A stretch of DNA of 64,000 bases from JAEUKA01 sp044228505. Its GTDB lineage: Bacteria > Myxococcota_A > Polyangia > Palsa-1104 > JAEUJZ01. Below are positions 16,845 to 23,723 of the stretch, one piece after another. How positions within the stretch are numbered: position 1 is the first letter of the stretch; every line of letters starts with the position of its first letter. Below the pieces are notes generated by a model. That model made no database searches, had not been told where the DNA came from, and saw only the letters and a program-made list of their open reading frames with translations. The DNA is taken from assembly GCA_044228505.1 (NCBI GenBank), contig JBGAUT010000028.1, positions 12,535-76,534 on the forward strand, in the 5' to 3' direction. Both the position numbers and the translations under genes were made by a program.

Positions 16845-18017
16845 CTAACGCAAGCGGTCCACGGACGATCTCGGACTCTGCTCCGTCAAGAATTCGTGGA
16901 CGAGTGACTGGAAGTGATGGACCCCGTGTTCCCGCTGCACGCAGAAGCGACCACGATCGTAAGACCGTGAGCGGAGTCCTTTTTGAACCGCTTCACAAAT
17001 GTCGATGTCCTCCTGTTGGACCACATCACTGAAGGCGATTCCTTTGGCGATCGCCGCTCGTGCGGCCTCAGGATCTCGCGCCATCTGATCATCCACAGGT
17101 CGCTCTGTCATGGCTCCCGCTGCCAGCATGTACCACTCAAAGATGACCTGCGTACGATCGACCGCGAGCGGAATGACTGCGTTGAACTGAAGGTTGTCAG
17201 GATAGACGTTGAGCATCCACCCAGGAAACACCCAATAATAAAGGGCCTCCGCATCCGCAGTGGTGTCTGTGTACGGACCCGTGGTGGCGTTCGGGTCGGA
17301 TGCAGTCCTTTTTCGCAGCGGCGCATGTTGAGAGGAGTAGTACCGATGGGTATCGACGCGGTAGGCAGAGTAGTCCAGCTCGCGATACAGGGCCGGATGC
17401 ACAATCGGAATGTGATACCCTTCTAAGTAATTGTCGATGTAGACCTTCCAGTTACACGCAACCTCGTAGACCTTACGCTCACACAGCGTCAATCGCTCCA
17501 GTGAGAAGCGTGCGGTAGCTTGGGGAATTCCGTCGATCACAGTGGCCAGAGCCGTCGCCTCCGTGCAGAGGTTCACAAATACAATCGGTCCGAAGGTATC
17601 TACAGCGACCGTACGGAGTCCGAAATCCGACTTGGCAAAGCACTCGACGCCTTCAAACTCCGGAGTGTTTCTCAGCTCACCACGGAGCGAATAGGTCCAG
17701 CCGTGATACCGGCAGGTCAGCGACTGTCGATTGCCACATCCGACGGCAACCGGTCCAGCTCGGTGACGACATACATTGTAAAATGCGCGTAGGATTCCTT
17801 CTCGGTCGCGTACCACTACAATCGGTTCGCCTGCAACTTCCGCAGTGAAGTAGGAACCGGGATTCTGTACCTGCTCGATACGACCCACCGGCTGCCAGGT
17901 TCGGGAAAAGATGCGCTCTTGCTCATGCGCGTACACGGCCGGATCTGTATAAAGACTCTTGGGTAGCGTGCTGGCTTTGGCAAGCTCTGGCTGAAAGTTC
18001 GGAAGCTCGATTTTCAT
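16845..18017 (-). CDS. Rieske non-heme iron oxygenase, alpha subunit type
   Basis: 390 aa, ATG at 18017. The Rieske [2Fe-2S] ligands are C83/H85 (YNVCRHRAG) and C102/H105 (TCRYHGWTYSL). The catalytic domain has the mononuclear iron motif NWKVYIDNYLEGYHIPIVHP with H202 and H207, and a later acidic ligand in QQEDIDICEA. The CRHRAG and EGYHIPIVHP forms are closest to the ring-hydroxylase branch that includes choline, glycine-betaine and carnitine monooxygenases (quaternary-ammonium N-demethylation), so that is the preferred guess for the substrate. A reductase partner is not encoded in the element and would have to come from the host. It is cargo of the integrative element. Confidence 0.9.
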   Translation of the reverse strand: MKIELPNFQPELAKASTLPKSLYTDPAVYAHEQERIFSRTWQPVGRIEQVQNPGSYFTAEVAGEPIVVVRDREGILRAFYNVCRHRAGPVAVGCGNRQSLTCRYHGWTYSLRGELRNTPEFEGVECFAKSDFGLRTVAVDTFGPIVFVNLCTEATALATVIDGIPQATARFSLERLTLCERKVYEVACNWKVYIDNYLEGYHIPIVHPALYRELDYSAYRVDTHRYYSSQHAPLRKRTASDPNATTGPYTDTTADAEALYYWVFPGWMLNVYPDNLQFNAVIPLAVDRTQVIFEWYMLAAGAMTERPVDDQMARDPEAARAAIAKGIAFSDVVQQEDIDICEAVQKGLRSRSYDRGRFCVQREHGVHHFQSLVHEFLTEQSPRSSVDRLR

Positions 18018-18052
18018 CGCGACACCTTGTTAGGGCACAGAGATGGGAATCC

Positions 18053-18451
18053 CTACGGACAGAATGTGATTTGGTAGCCAACGCCTTGGGCGGTTGCCGC
18101 CTGACAAGTATAGGTACTCGTGGGATCATCGTACGGGAAGCTATACGCCGTCGGACATGCAGTCTTGAACGGCTTAGCAAACGTCTCTGGAAGGGCGGGC
18201 GATTCCCATTTGACGTTGTGGGCTTTGCAGGATCCAGCAGACGACCAAGTCGGACAGCCGCAGCACTGATTGGTCGCGCCGGGCAGAATGGGTACGGAAT
18301 GCCAAATGTTGGACCATTTCATCGTCTCTATGGGCTCCTCATTGTGCGGGTGGAAGCAGAGCCAAGGCACTCCTAAACTCCCCATGGTACCATACGGAGC
18401 CAGCCGACCCCCCATTCGCTTATGGTTCGGCTGGGTGGACGAGCTTCGCAC
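18053..18451 (-). pseudogene. Thaumatin-like protein, C-terminal fragment
   Basis: Up to 132 residues can be read. The last ~85 match the C-terminal end of thaumatin-like proteins: NQCCGCPTWSSAGSCKA, then FAKPFKTACPTAYSFPYDD, then TSTYTC and a final YQITFCP. The family signature ACPxAYSxxYDD and terminal TFCP with paired Cys are clear. The usual N-terminal ~130 residues (signal peptide and acidic cleft) are absent, and the first ~40 residues here do not resemble the family. The gene also overlaps the TauE/SafE gene by 32 bp. It is probably a decayed remnant; a short functional exported protein is less likely because no signal peptide is visible. Confidence 0.65.
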
Positions 18452-19307
18452 GCTCTGCTCGTCGCTTCAGGAAGAATCGAGAGAGGATGACTCCATCGAG
18501 AAGGACGACCAATAGCATTGGGGCGTAGGCCAGCTGCGCAGCGATTCCTCCGTAGCTCATAAGGAGTCGGGACAGCCCAAAGCTGATCAGCCAAGCATCG
18601 GCAGCCATACAGATGCGGCGGAAGGACTCGGGGTCAATCATGGACACCGCGAGTCTGCCGAGAGGAAGACCGAGCAAGATGCAGGGCAGAATTTGCAGAG
18701 CCAGGCTCACGCTGGCAGGGGTGTAGACGGATAGCAGGGAAAACGCGATTCCGGTCGCGATCGATTCGGTGATCCGAAACAGACTGATCGCGGCACGAAA
18801 CTCATCCTGAGCCAGCCCCTGGTTATTGAAAAGTAGACCAAGGGGCGGCCCCGATATGGTTGTGCAGGAATACAGGATTCCGATACCGAATCCTACCGGT
18901 AGCTCGGCGCGACTGCCTTTGGAAAGGGGTCGGCGTAGCCCGGCTGCTTGTAGCAGTACCAGGGGAAGCAAAACGAGGTACGTCGCGAAGCGAAGGGTGT
19001 TCGGGCTGGCCGTCTTCAGCAGCGTCACTCCGAGTGCGATGCCAGGTAGAGAGGCCAACATCATCGGAAGGACTCGCCAAAAGACTGCGGGGATGGCGCG
19101 GCGGTTAACGAGCAGCGCAAGCAGGTTCAAAACGATCTCGGCCAAGACCAGTCCTGGCGTGAGCGTGCTACTCGGATAGGCAAGCAAAGCCACTGGGACA
19201 ACCAGCGTGGAGAAGCCGTACCCGATGGCCCCGTTTACCATCGCTGCGACCAGAGCCAAGGCAATCAGGCCGGGGTCTCCGTGAATGCTGGGCAGCCAGG
19301 CTTGCAT
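18420..19307 (-). CDS. TauE/SafE family membrane permease
   Basis: 295 aa from the ATG at 19307 (GAGGAGC 6-9 bp upstream); a longer in-frame start at 19400 has no such site. About eight transmembrane helices are visible. The two inverted-topology repeats typical of the sulfite exporter TauE/SafE (UPF0721) family are marked by GAIGYGFSTLVVPVALL and by GFGIGILYSCTTISGPPLGL. Members move sulfoacetate, sulfite or other small organic anions across the inner membrane. Next to a Rieske oxygenase that may act on a quaternary amine, it may export or import a substrate or product of that pathway (inference). Confidence 0.85.
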   Translation of the reverse strand: MQAWLPSIHGDPGLIALALVAAMVNGAIGYGFSTLVVPVALLAYPSSTLTPGLVLAEIVLNLLALLVNRRAIPAVFWRVLPMMLASLPGIALGVTLLKTASPNTLRFATYLVLLPLVLLQAAGLRRPLSKGSRAELPVGFGIGILYSCTTISGPPLGLLFNNQGLAQDEFRAAISLFRITESIATGIAFSLLSVYTPASVSLALQILPCILLGLPLGRLAVSMIDPESFRRICMAADAWLISFGLSRLLMSYGGIAAQLAYAPMLLVVLLDGVILSRFFLKRRAERAKLVHPAEP

Positions 19308-19508
19308 CGAACCGCTCCTCTCCTCTGTCCGTTCTACCGGGGGGCAACTTAGCGCGTTGCCAATTGGTGTGCCAAGGATTCCGGTCGACGGCTGCGCCAC
19401 GCCAGTCGGGGCTGTCGATTGAGGAGAAAGATTGCTCGGTGCATTACCGGCGCACGGTGCCCCAAATCAGCCGATCCACCGACGGCAGTTTGCAAACCGG
19501 GGAAGCTA

Positions 19509-19515
19509 TTCCCAC
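19509..19515. repeat. Direct repeat (right attachment-site copy)
   Basis: TTCCCAC, identical to 15089-15095. Immediately beyond it (higher coordinates) kinase coding sequence resumes on the minus strand; immediately inside it the frame meets a TAG. Confidence 0.75.
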
Positions 19516-19746
19516 ATAATGCAGCCTAGCGCGTACTGGTCTAGGCGTTCATCGACGGGGAGTCCCTGCGCTTGTTCGGGGGCCATGTACTCGGCTGTTC
19601 CGAGCACCATGCCCGGGGCGGTCAGACGCGCACTGCCAGGGGTGTTGGCGGTCTGGGTGGCAATGCCGAAGTCGACGACTTTTACTACATCGACCCCAGA
19701 CTGCTTGATGACAAAGATGTTGGCCGGTTTGAGGTCACGGTGAACA
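19509..19746 (-). pseudogene. Ser/Thr kinase, middle fragment (piece 2 of 3)
   Basis: Encodes VHRDLKPANIF (catalytic loop), VKVVDFGIAT (DFG loop), VLGTAEYMAPEQAQG (activation segment and APE motif) and DQYALGCIMWE, ending at the 7-bp repeat. Sequence further upstream in the same frame (up to 19871) is not kinase-like: it reads IISLLLDGACVHRD, with no alpha-E helix. The N-lobe lies at 21955-22486. The 11-bp CACGGTGAACA at 19736-19746 recurs at 21955-21965, and joining there gives HKKGIVHRDLKPANIF in frame. Confidence 0.9.
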
Positions 19747-19950
19747 CAAGCACCGTCGAGAAGTAGAGAGATTATGTTCCCCGAATGAAGTTTTCTATCG
19801 GTAGCGCAGGGAACGGACTCAAAGCTCGGTGGCATTCCCCGCAACTGGAGTTGAGAACCCACAGGGGCCAACTGGCTGCCTAACCGAGCTCGGACATTAC
19901 AATCTTACGACCCCCAAAGAGTCCAAATTGACCTGAATGCTCCCGTAATC

Positions 19951-20286
19951 CGCGTACACGGTCACTCTGGGCGCTGGAAGGCTCCCAGCAAGCGCTTGCA
20001 CGGTCACTCTGGGCGCTCGAAGGCTCCCAACAACCGCGTACACGGTCACTCTGGGCGCTGGAATGCTTCCAACAACCGCGTACACGGTCACTCTGGGCGC
20101 TGGAATGCTCCCAACAACCGCTTGCGCGGCCACTCTGGGCGCTGGAATGCTTCCAACAACCGCTTACACGGTCACTCTGGGCGCTGGAATGCTCCCAACA
20201 ACCGCGTACACGGTCACTCTGGGCGCTGGAACGCTCCCAACAACCGCGTACACGGTCACTCTGGGCGCTGGAATGCTCCCGTCTCG
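19951..20286. repeat. 42-bp tandem repeat, eight copies
   Basis: Copies start at 19951, 19993, 20035, 20077, 20119, 20161, 20203 and 20245, with a degenerate partial copy just before (about 19932-19950). Each contains the block CACGGTCACTCTGGGCGCTG followed by GAATGCTCCCAACAACCGC with few substitutions. As 42 is divisible by three, each frame encodes a 14-residue repeat. On the minus strand the repeat would be VTVYAVVGSIPAPR, but the copy at 20161 has a TAA there. On the plus strand LGAGMLPTTAYTVT stays open. Coding status is undecided. There are no variable spacers, so it is not a CRISPR array. Confidence 0.9.
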
Positions 20287-20322
20287 TGACGGCAAGGCTG
20301 GTCGATTGGGTTGCGCTTGCCG

Positions 20323-20553
20323 ATGCTCTGCCGTTTGCCTACTGTGCCCGCCGTGCGGTGGCTTGGCGTGCTGTTGTGGCTTCTGTCGATCGTGGGGCAG
20401 CCCTCGGTCGCTTGTGCCGACAAAGCCTCATCGGGGCCGCTGCCAGCGCTGGCTTCCGGCGTTCCCTGCGGCCTGCTCGGGGACTGCGCTCGCTTTGACG
20501 CGCTCGGCAGCACCTTTGGGATAAAGCAGAACCACTCCCAGAAGCGTTTGTGA
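20323..20553 (+). other. Possible short exported ORF upstream of toxin region
   Basis: From the ATG at 20323, 76 residues begin with a signal-like stretch (RWLGVLLWLLSIVGQPSVA, then CAD) and end at a TGA. No ribosome site is evident and no family is recognised. It could be the broken N-terminus of the secreted protein that once carried the EndoU domain, or chance. From 20554 to 20870 no intact coding sequence is apparent. Confidence 0.25.
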
Positions 20554-20582
20554 GCCGGCCGGGGCTTGTTGAACGTTTTGCT

Positions 20583-20799
20583 GCGGGGCCCCCCTTCCCG
20601 ACGACGCTTTTTCCATCGGTCCTTACGGCCCGCTGAAAAAAGGTCTCTGGTCGGCCCCACAGCAGCGGGGTTAACGGGTGGGCGTCTAGCGGTCGGTTGA
20701 TTTTCTATTCGAGCCCCTAGGCGTGGGGCCGACTGGAGATCGTTTTTTTCGCGACGCCCTCGGCGCGGAAAAAATGATCGCAAGCAAGGGGGGCCCCGC
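20583..20799. repeat. Long imperfect inverted repeat
   Basis: Arms of about 78 nt (20583-20660 and 20723-20799) are imperfect reverse complements. The outer 14 bp are exact (GCGGGGCCCCCCTT at 20583-20596 against AAGGGGGGCCCCGC at 20786-20799) and an inner 10 bp are exact (TCGGCCCCAC at 20651-20660 against GTGGGGCCGA at 20723-20732). A-tracts are aligned between them. The RNA or single-stranded DNA could fold into one long hairpin with a loop of about 62 nt. It lies in apparently non-coding sequence between the tandem repeats and the toxin. Confidence 0.6.
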
Positions 20800-20872
20800 G
20801 CCGCTGCGAAACCATACGGTCATCCAGCCAAGCGCTCATGCAGCGTCGGCCTTTTGTGGCTCGACGGTGTGA

Positions 20873-21385
20873 CCAAGCCGCTCGGGCGACAAAGTCCGCG
20901 ATGTCATCGAACATGACCGGCCCGCCGCCACGCCCACCGCCCCGAGTGCTCCCGCCAAGCCATCACCCGGAACGGCTGCGACGAAGGCCGAGGCCGCGAG
21001 TGAAGCGGCGAGCCTTCTCACCGACAAAGGCCGAGGGCACATCTTTCGTGGCGAGGTAAATCCCAAGGATGGCGTTGCCCGAGGCTGGCACTACGAACCA
21101 ACCTGCGACCAGAGCAAGGGCACCCACATCCTCGAAGGCACCAGGAGTCCACCTGACTCCCATGGTGTCTACTCCGGAAACGTCGCGATCGATGGCGTAC
21201 AGAAAGGTGCGCGCTCGACGTTTTTTCCCAAGGACTGGACGGCCAAGCAGGTCGAGTCGGCCATCGAGGAAAGCTATCAAACACGGGTTCCTGAAAGGCA
21301 GCTTGGGCTATACAAAGGAACTACTTCGACGGGGATGGAGGTCTACATGACGGTCGATTCCAAGGGCAAGATCGGCACAGCCTAA
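20873..21385 (+). pseudogene. Orphan EndoU nuclease toxin C-terminal domain
   Basis: The open frame encodes a Pro/Ala-rich linker and then an EndoU domain from about 21032. RGHIFRGEVN and ARGWHYEPTCD carry the two histidines, DGVQKGARSTFFPKDW carries a likely catalytic Lys, and YMTVDSKGKIGTA is the C-terminal motif. EndoU domains are metal-independent ribonucleases delivered as C-terminal tips of contact-dependent inhibition and other polymorphic toxins. There is no start codon in frame before the domain. Upstream toxin-like sequence (LDGVTKPLG) lies in another frame and would join DKVRDVIEHD by a 1-nt shift near 20890. A TAA at 21383-21385 ends the frame 14 codons before a TGA (21425-21427) that overlaps the next ATG. 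Confidence 0.7.
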
Positions 21386-21423
21386 CCCGAATATAAGGGG
21401 CCAAAATACGAGGGGCCGAAGAA

Positions 21424-21840
21424 ATGAAAGTCTCTGCGGATAAGGACACGCCGTTTTCCAGCCCAAGCGCGATCCTCGAGGATGTATCTGACGACCAGAG
21501 CCGCAACCTTCTATACGGCTTCATCCATGATTTTATGGGTAGCGAAGACCTCTACCTTGCAGCGCTGGACCGTGCCGAGGCAGGGACACCAGAGCTGAAC
21601 TGGGCCAATAACTACGTAAATGCGAAAATGTATCCCGATGGGCAGGTGGTGATTGAACAGCTCGAGTACCTGCTCGAAGACTCCCAGAAGGACAACCCGC
21701 CGCAGACGGTGATTACCATTGCCGAGGCGCGCAAGCTCATCCTCGATTGGATCGAGGCACGGGATCAGTGGTACGCGGAGCGCGAGGCGACGCAGTCACA
21801 CACATCCGACGATTCGTCAAACGGTTCTCGTCGCTGTTAG
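21424..21840 (+). CDS. Probable immunity protein for EndoU toxin
   Basis: 138 aa, ATG at 21424, with GAGGGG 8 bp upstream. Acidic and helical, without signal or membrane segment (DDQSRNLLYGFIHDFMGSED, then NWANNYVNAKMYPDGQVVIE, then ILDWIEARDQWYAE), as expected of a cytoplasmic toxin-binding antidote. The start overlaps the TGA that the toxin frame would reach if its premature TAA were absent (ATGA overlap). That is the normal arrangement of polymorphic toxin/immunity pairs and the main evidence for the assignment. The family itself is not recognised by sequence. Confidence 0.6.
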   Translation: MKVSADKDTPFSSPSAILEDVSDDQSRNLLYGFIHDFMGSEDLYLAALDRAEAGTPELNWANNYVNAKMYPDGQVVIEQLEYLLEDSQKDNPPQTVITIAEARKLILDWIEARDQWYAEREATQSHTSDDSSNGSRRC

Positions 21841-21909
21841 CGAGTTCAGCCGTATCAAGCGCGGCGTCTCGCAACGACATTCCCCCGTTCCCAAGCGATT
21901 CCTCGCCAC

Positions 21910-21931
21910 AAAAAAACCGCAGCTATTGCGG
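21910..21931 (-). terminator. Rho-independent terminator (minus strand)
   Basis: On the minus strand: stem CCGCA, loop ATAGC, stem TGCGG, then seven Ts. It lies 24 bp inside the right boundary of the 2.2-kb insertion, just after the truncated kinase N-lobe. It would stop transcription from the kinase promoter soon after entering the insertion. Confidence 0.7.
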
Positions 21932-21954
21932 GCGGTTGGCGGACTGGACTGGAC

Positions 21955-22486
21955 CACGGTGAACAATTCCCTTTTTGTGAACCTCGGCGAGTCCGCAGGC
22001 GACTTGGGCGGCGAGGAAGCACATTCGGGCGGGCGGGATCGGGCCTTGCTCGATTAGTTCGGCGAGGGTCTGCCCGACCAGAAACTCCATGACCAAGAAC
22101 GGCTGATTGGTGCTCAGGACGCCGAAGTCGACGACATCGACGATGTTGCGGTGCCGGACCTGAACCGCCAGCTTGGCTTCCAGGAGAAATCGCTTCCGCG
22201 CTTCCTCGTCCTGAGGCTGGAGCATGACCTTGAACGCGAGCGGCTTGTCGAGGACGGTATGCGTGGCCTTGTAGACCATGCCCATGCCGCCCTTCGACAG
22301 CATCTTGTCGATGCGATAGCGATCATCGATCACCGCGCCATCGAGCCCGTCCTCCGCTTTGGCCGTAGAGCCACCGAGCGGGCAGACGTGTCCGGCGCTT
22401 TGAAGGTAGGCCGTGCCACATACCGCACAGGTGCGGGAAATGGACTTGGTTGCGCCAGTCAACGTAGAAGACAAACCGCTCCCCAA
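21955..22486 (-). pseudogene. Ser/Thr kinase, N-terminal fragment (piece 1 of 3)
   Basis: ATG at 22486. An N-terminal zinc-ribbon-like segment (RTCAVCGTAYLQSAGHVCPL) precedes the kinase N-lobe: RYRIDKMLSKGGMGMVYKA (glycine loop), PLAFKVML (ATP-binding Lys), LEAKLA (alpha-C Glu), PFLVMEFLVGQTL (hinge) and AEVHKKGIVHR, where kinase sequence stops at the insertion. Beyond that the frame reads GPVQSANRPQ and ends. The upstream part of the gene is intact, so a truncated N-lobe could still be made, but it would lack all catalytic-loop residues. Codons 1-174 join the middle fragment exactly at the 11-bp repeat. Confidence 0.92.
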
Positions 22487-22562
22487 CTCGCAGTCTTCCT
22501 ATTAGGTTAAATCGGCGTGATGGCTGCTGTCGATGCGTCGTATGCAGCGAATTGGCAGATAT

Positions 22563-23723
22563 TTATCGGCGTTTCTTGGCAGCGGGCCGTTTTGCAGCGG
22601 CCCGAGCGGGCTCTGGACCTGTCTTGATGTGCGATTGAGTGGGGGCATGTACCGGCACCGGCTGCGAGGTGTGTGACAGCCTCTGCTCCTGCTCGGCCAG
22701 TACCGGATCAATCAGTGCGACCCCGCGTAGGTCTGCGCTGATGTTCATGGCGATGTAGAGCGCGGGGAAGGACAAGAACAGGCCCACCAGCCCAAAGGCG
22801 TGCTCAAACAGCACCAGGGACACAATCAGCACAAACGAGGGCAAGTTGACGTGCCGTGCGGCGAGCCGCGGGTTTAGGACGTAGGCCTCGACCTTGTGCA
22901 GGACAAACGTGCTCGCGACAAACACTCCGACCGCGATGGGGCCTTTGTAGACATAGGCTGCGACGATCAGCACCACGCCCGAAACCAAGTTTCCGACCAC
23001 CGGCACCAGCGATGACAAGAACAGCAGCAGCGAAAATCCGAGCAGGTGTGGCAGGCCCAGCACCACCAAGATCGGCAGCGTGAACACCGTATTGACGATC
23101 GCGACCACGAACTGGAGCGTGATCGTGATCACCACCGCCTCGCCCAGGAAACCAAAGTAGCGACGCAGCGCTCCGAGCACCGACTCGTGATCCAGCTCAC
23201 CGAGCATCTCGTCGACCGGCTTGCGGTCGAGCAGATAGATAATCGCCAAGATGATCCCGAGCAATAGATGCAGCAGCATGCGTCCGGTCGCTCGCAGATA
23301 CGTCATCGCCGGGGTCATCAGCTCGGGGATCTTGTCCTTCAGATCCTCGAAGTGAATCCACGGCGGCATGCGATGGAGCGCCTCGGACTGCAGCTCGTTC
23401 ATCAGATCGGTCAGCGGGCGACCCGATCGGATGGCCATCAGCTCAGCGTAGTAGCGCGTCCCAACGTGGAACATCAGCCAGCCGAGCAAGATCAGCCCAA
23501 CGACCAGCAGAAGCAGGCAGATAAGGACGCCGGTTCGCTCGCTGCGACGCAGCGCTTTGCCGAGAATCCCGCCCAGGGCACCCAGCCCTCGGGCCAGGAC
23601 GACCAGCGTTACACCCGCCAGCGCCAAGTGCCGAAACCCAACGATCAGCCCCAAAAACAGGGCCAGAGCAAACAGCCGTCGATAGATCGGAATCCGACTT
23701 AGGCGCGAGAAGGTGTCATGCAT
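22563..23723 (-). CDS. AI-2E family transporter
   Basis: 386 aa. The ATG at 23723 overlaps the end of the upstream KOW-domain gene (ATGCATGA), so translation is coupled. Eight or so hydrophobic helices with the family's long central region (LMNELQSEALHRMPPW) and the paired helices LLLGIILAIIYLLDRKPVDE and FLGEAVVITITLQFVVAIVN, then GLPHLLGFSLLLFLSSLVPV. AI-2E proteins are inner-membrane permeases. A few export the quorum signal AI-2, others move sodium ions or other solutes, so no substrate is assigned. The C-terminus is Lys/Ala-rich (RAAAKRPAAKKRR). Confidence 0.85.
   Translation of the reverse strand: MHDTFSRLSRIPIYRRLFALALFLGLIVGFRHLALAGVTLVVLARGLGALGGILGKALRRSERTGVLICLLLLVVGLILLGWLMFHVGTRYYAELMAIRSGRPLTDLMNELQSEALHRMPPWIHFEDLKDKIPELMTPAMTYLRATGRMLLHLLLGIILAIIYLLDRKPVDEMLGELDHESVLGALRRYFGFLGEAVVITITLQFVVAIVNTVFTLPILVVLGLPHLLGFSLLLFLSSLVPVVGNLVSGVVLIVAAYVYKGPIAVGVFVASTFVLHKVEAYVLNPRLAARHVNLPSFVLIVSLVLFEHAFGLVGLFLSFPALYIAMNISADLRGVALIDPVLAEQEQRLSHTSQPVPVHAPTQSHIKTGPEPARAAAKRPAAKKRR

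Larger units (their letters stand above)
15089..19515. mobile_element. 4.4-kb integrative element carrying tyrosine recombinase
   Basis: Bounded by the 7-bp direct repeat TTCCCAC (15089-15095 and 19509-19515), located at the exact points where the kinase sequence stops and resumes. A tyrosine recombinase gene begins 137 bp inside the left boundary, the usual position for an integrase next to its attachment site. The first 60 bp inside are AT-rich, unlike the flanks. Cargo: a small exported protein, a Rieske oxygenase, a thaumatin-like fragment and a TauE/SafE permease. No terminal inverted repeats or transposase are seen, so site-specific integration fits better than transposition. The repeat is short, so the exact attachment core is an inference. 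Confidence 0.8.
19736..21965. mobile_element. 2.2-kb insertion in kinase catalytic-loop codons (toxin/immunity cassette)
   Basis: Bounded by the 11-bp direct repeat CACGGTGAACA (19736-19746, 21955-21965), which on the kinase strand encodes the Val-His-Arg region of the catalytic loop. Contents: a 42-bp tandem repeat array, a long imperfect inverted repeat, an orphan EndoU toxin fragment, its probable immunity gene, and an intrinsic terminator facing the kinase N-lobe side. No recombinase or transposase and no terminal inverted repeats are seen, so it would be non-autonomous or a remnant. One kinase codon frame is restored exactly if it is removed. Confidence 0.7.

Noticed and set aside
19951..20286. 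CRISPR array
   Set aside because: The 42-bp units follow each other without variable spacers and no cas genes are near, so it is a plain tandem repeat.
20256..20783. 175-aa basic ORF on the minus strand
   Set aside because: It runs through the long inverted repeat, has low-complexity Arg/Pro-rich sequence, no ribosome site and no homology pattern; it appears to be chance.
19736..21965. Insertion sequence or transposon
   Set aside because: No terminal inverted repeats and no transposase; the two insert ends are unrelated. Only the direct repeat is seen, and it lies in conserved kinase codons.
19509..22486. Two separate tandem kinases rather than one split kinase
   Set aside because: No motif is duplicated between the fragments: each conserved subdomain occurs once and in order, and the frame closes exactly when the insertions are removed.
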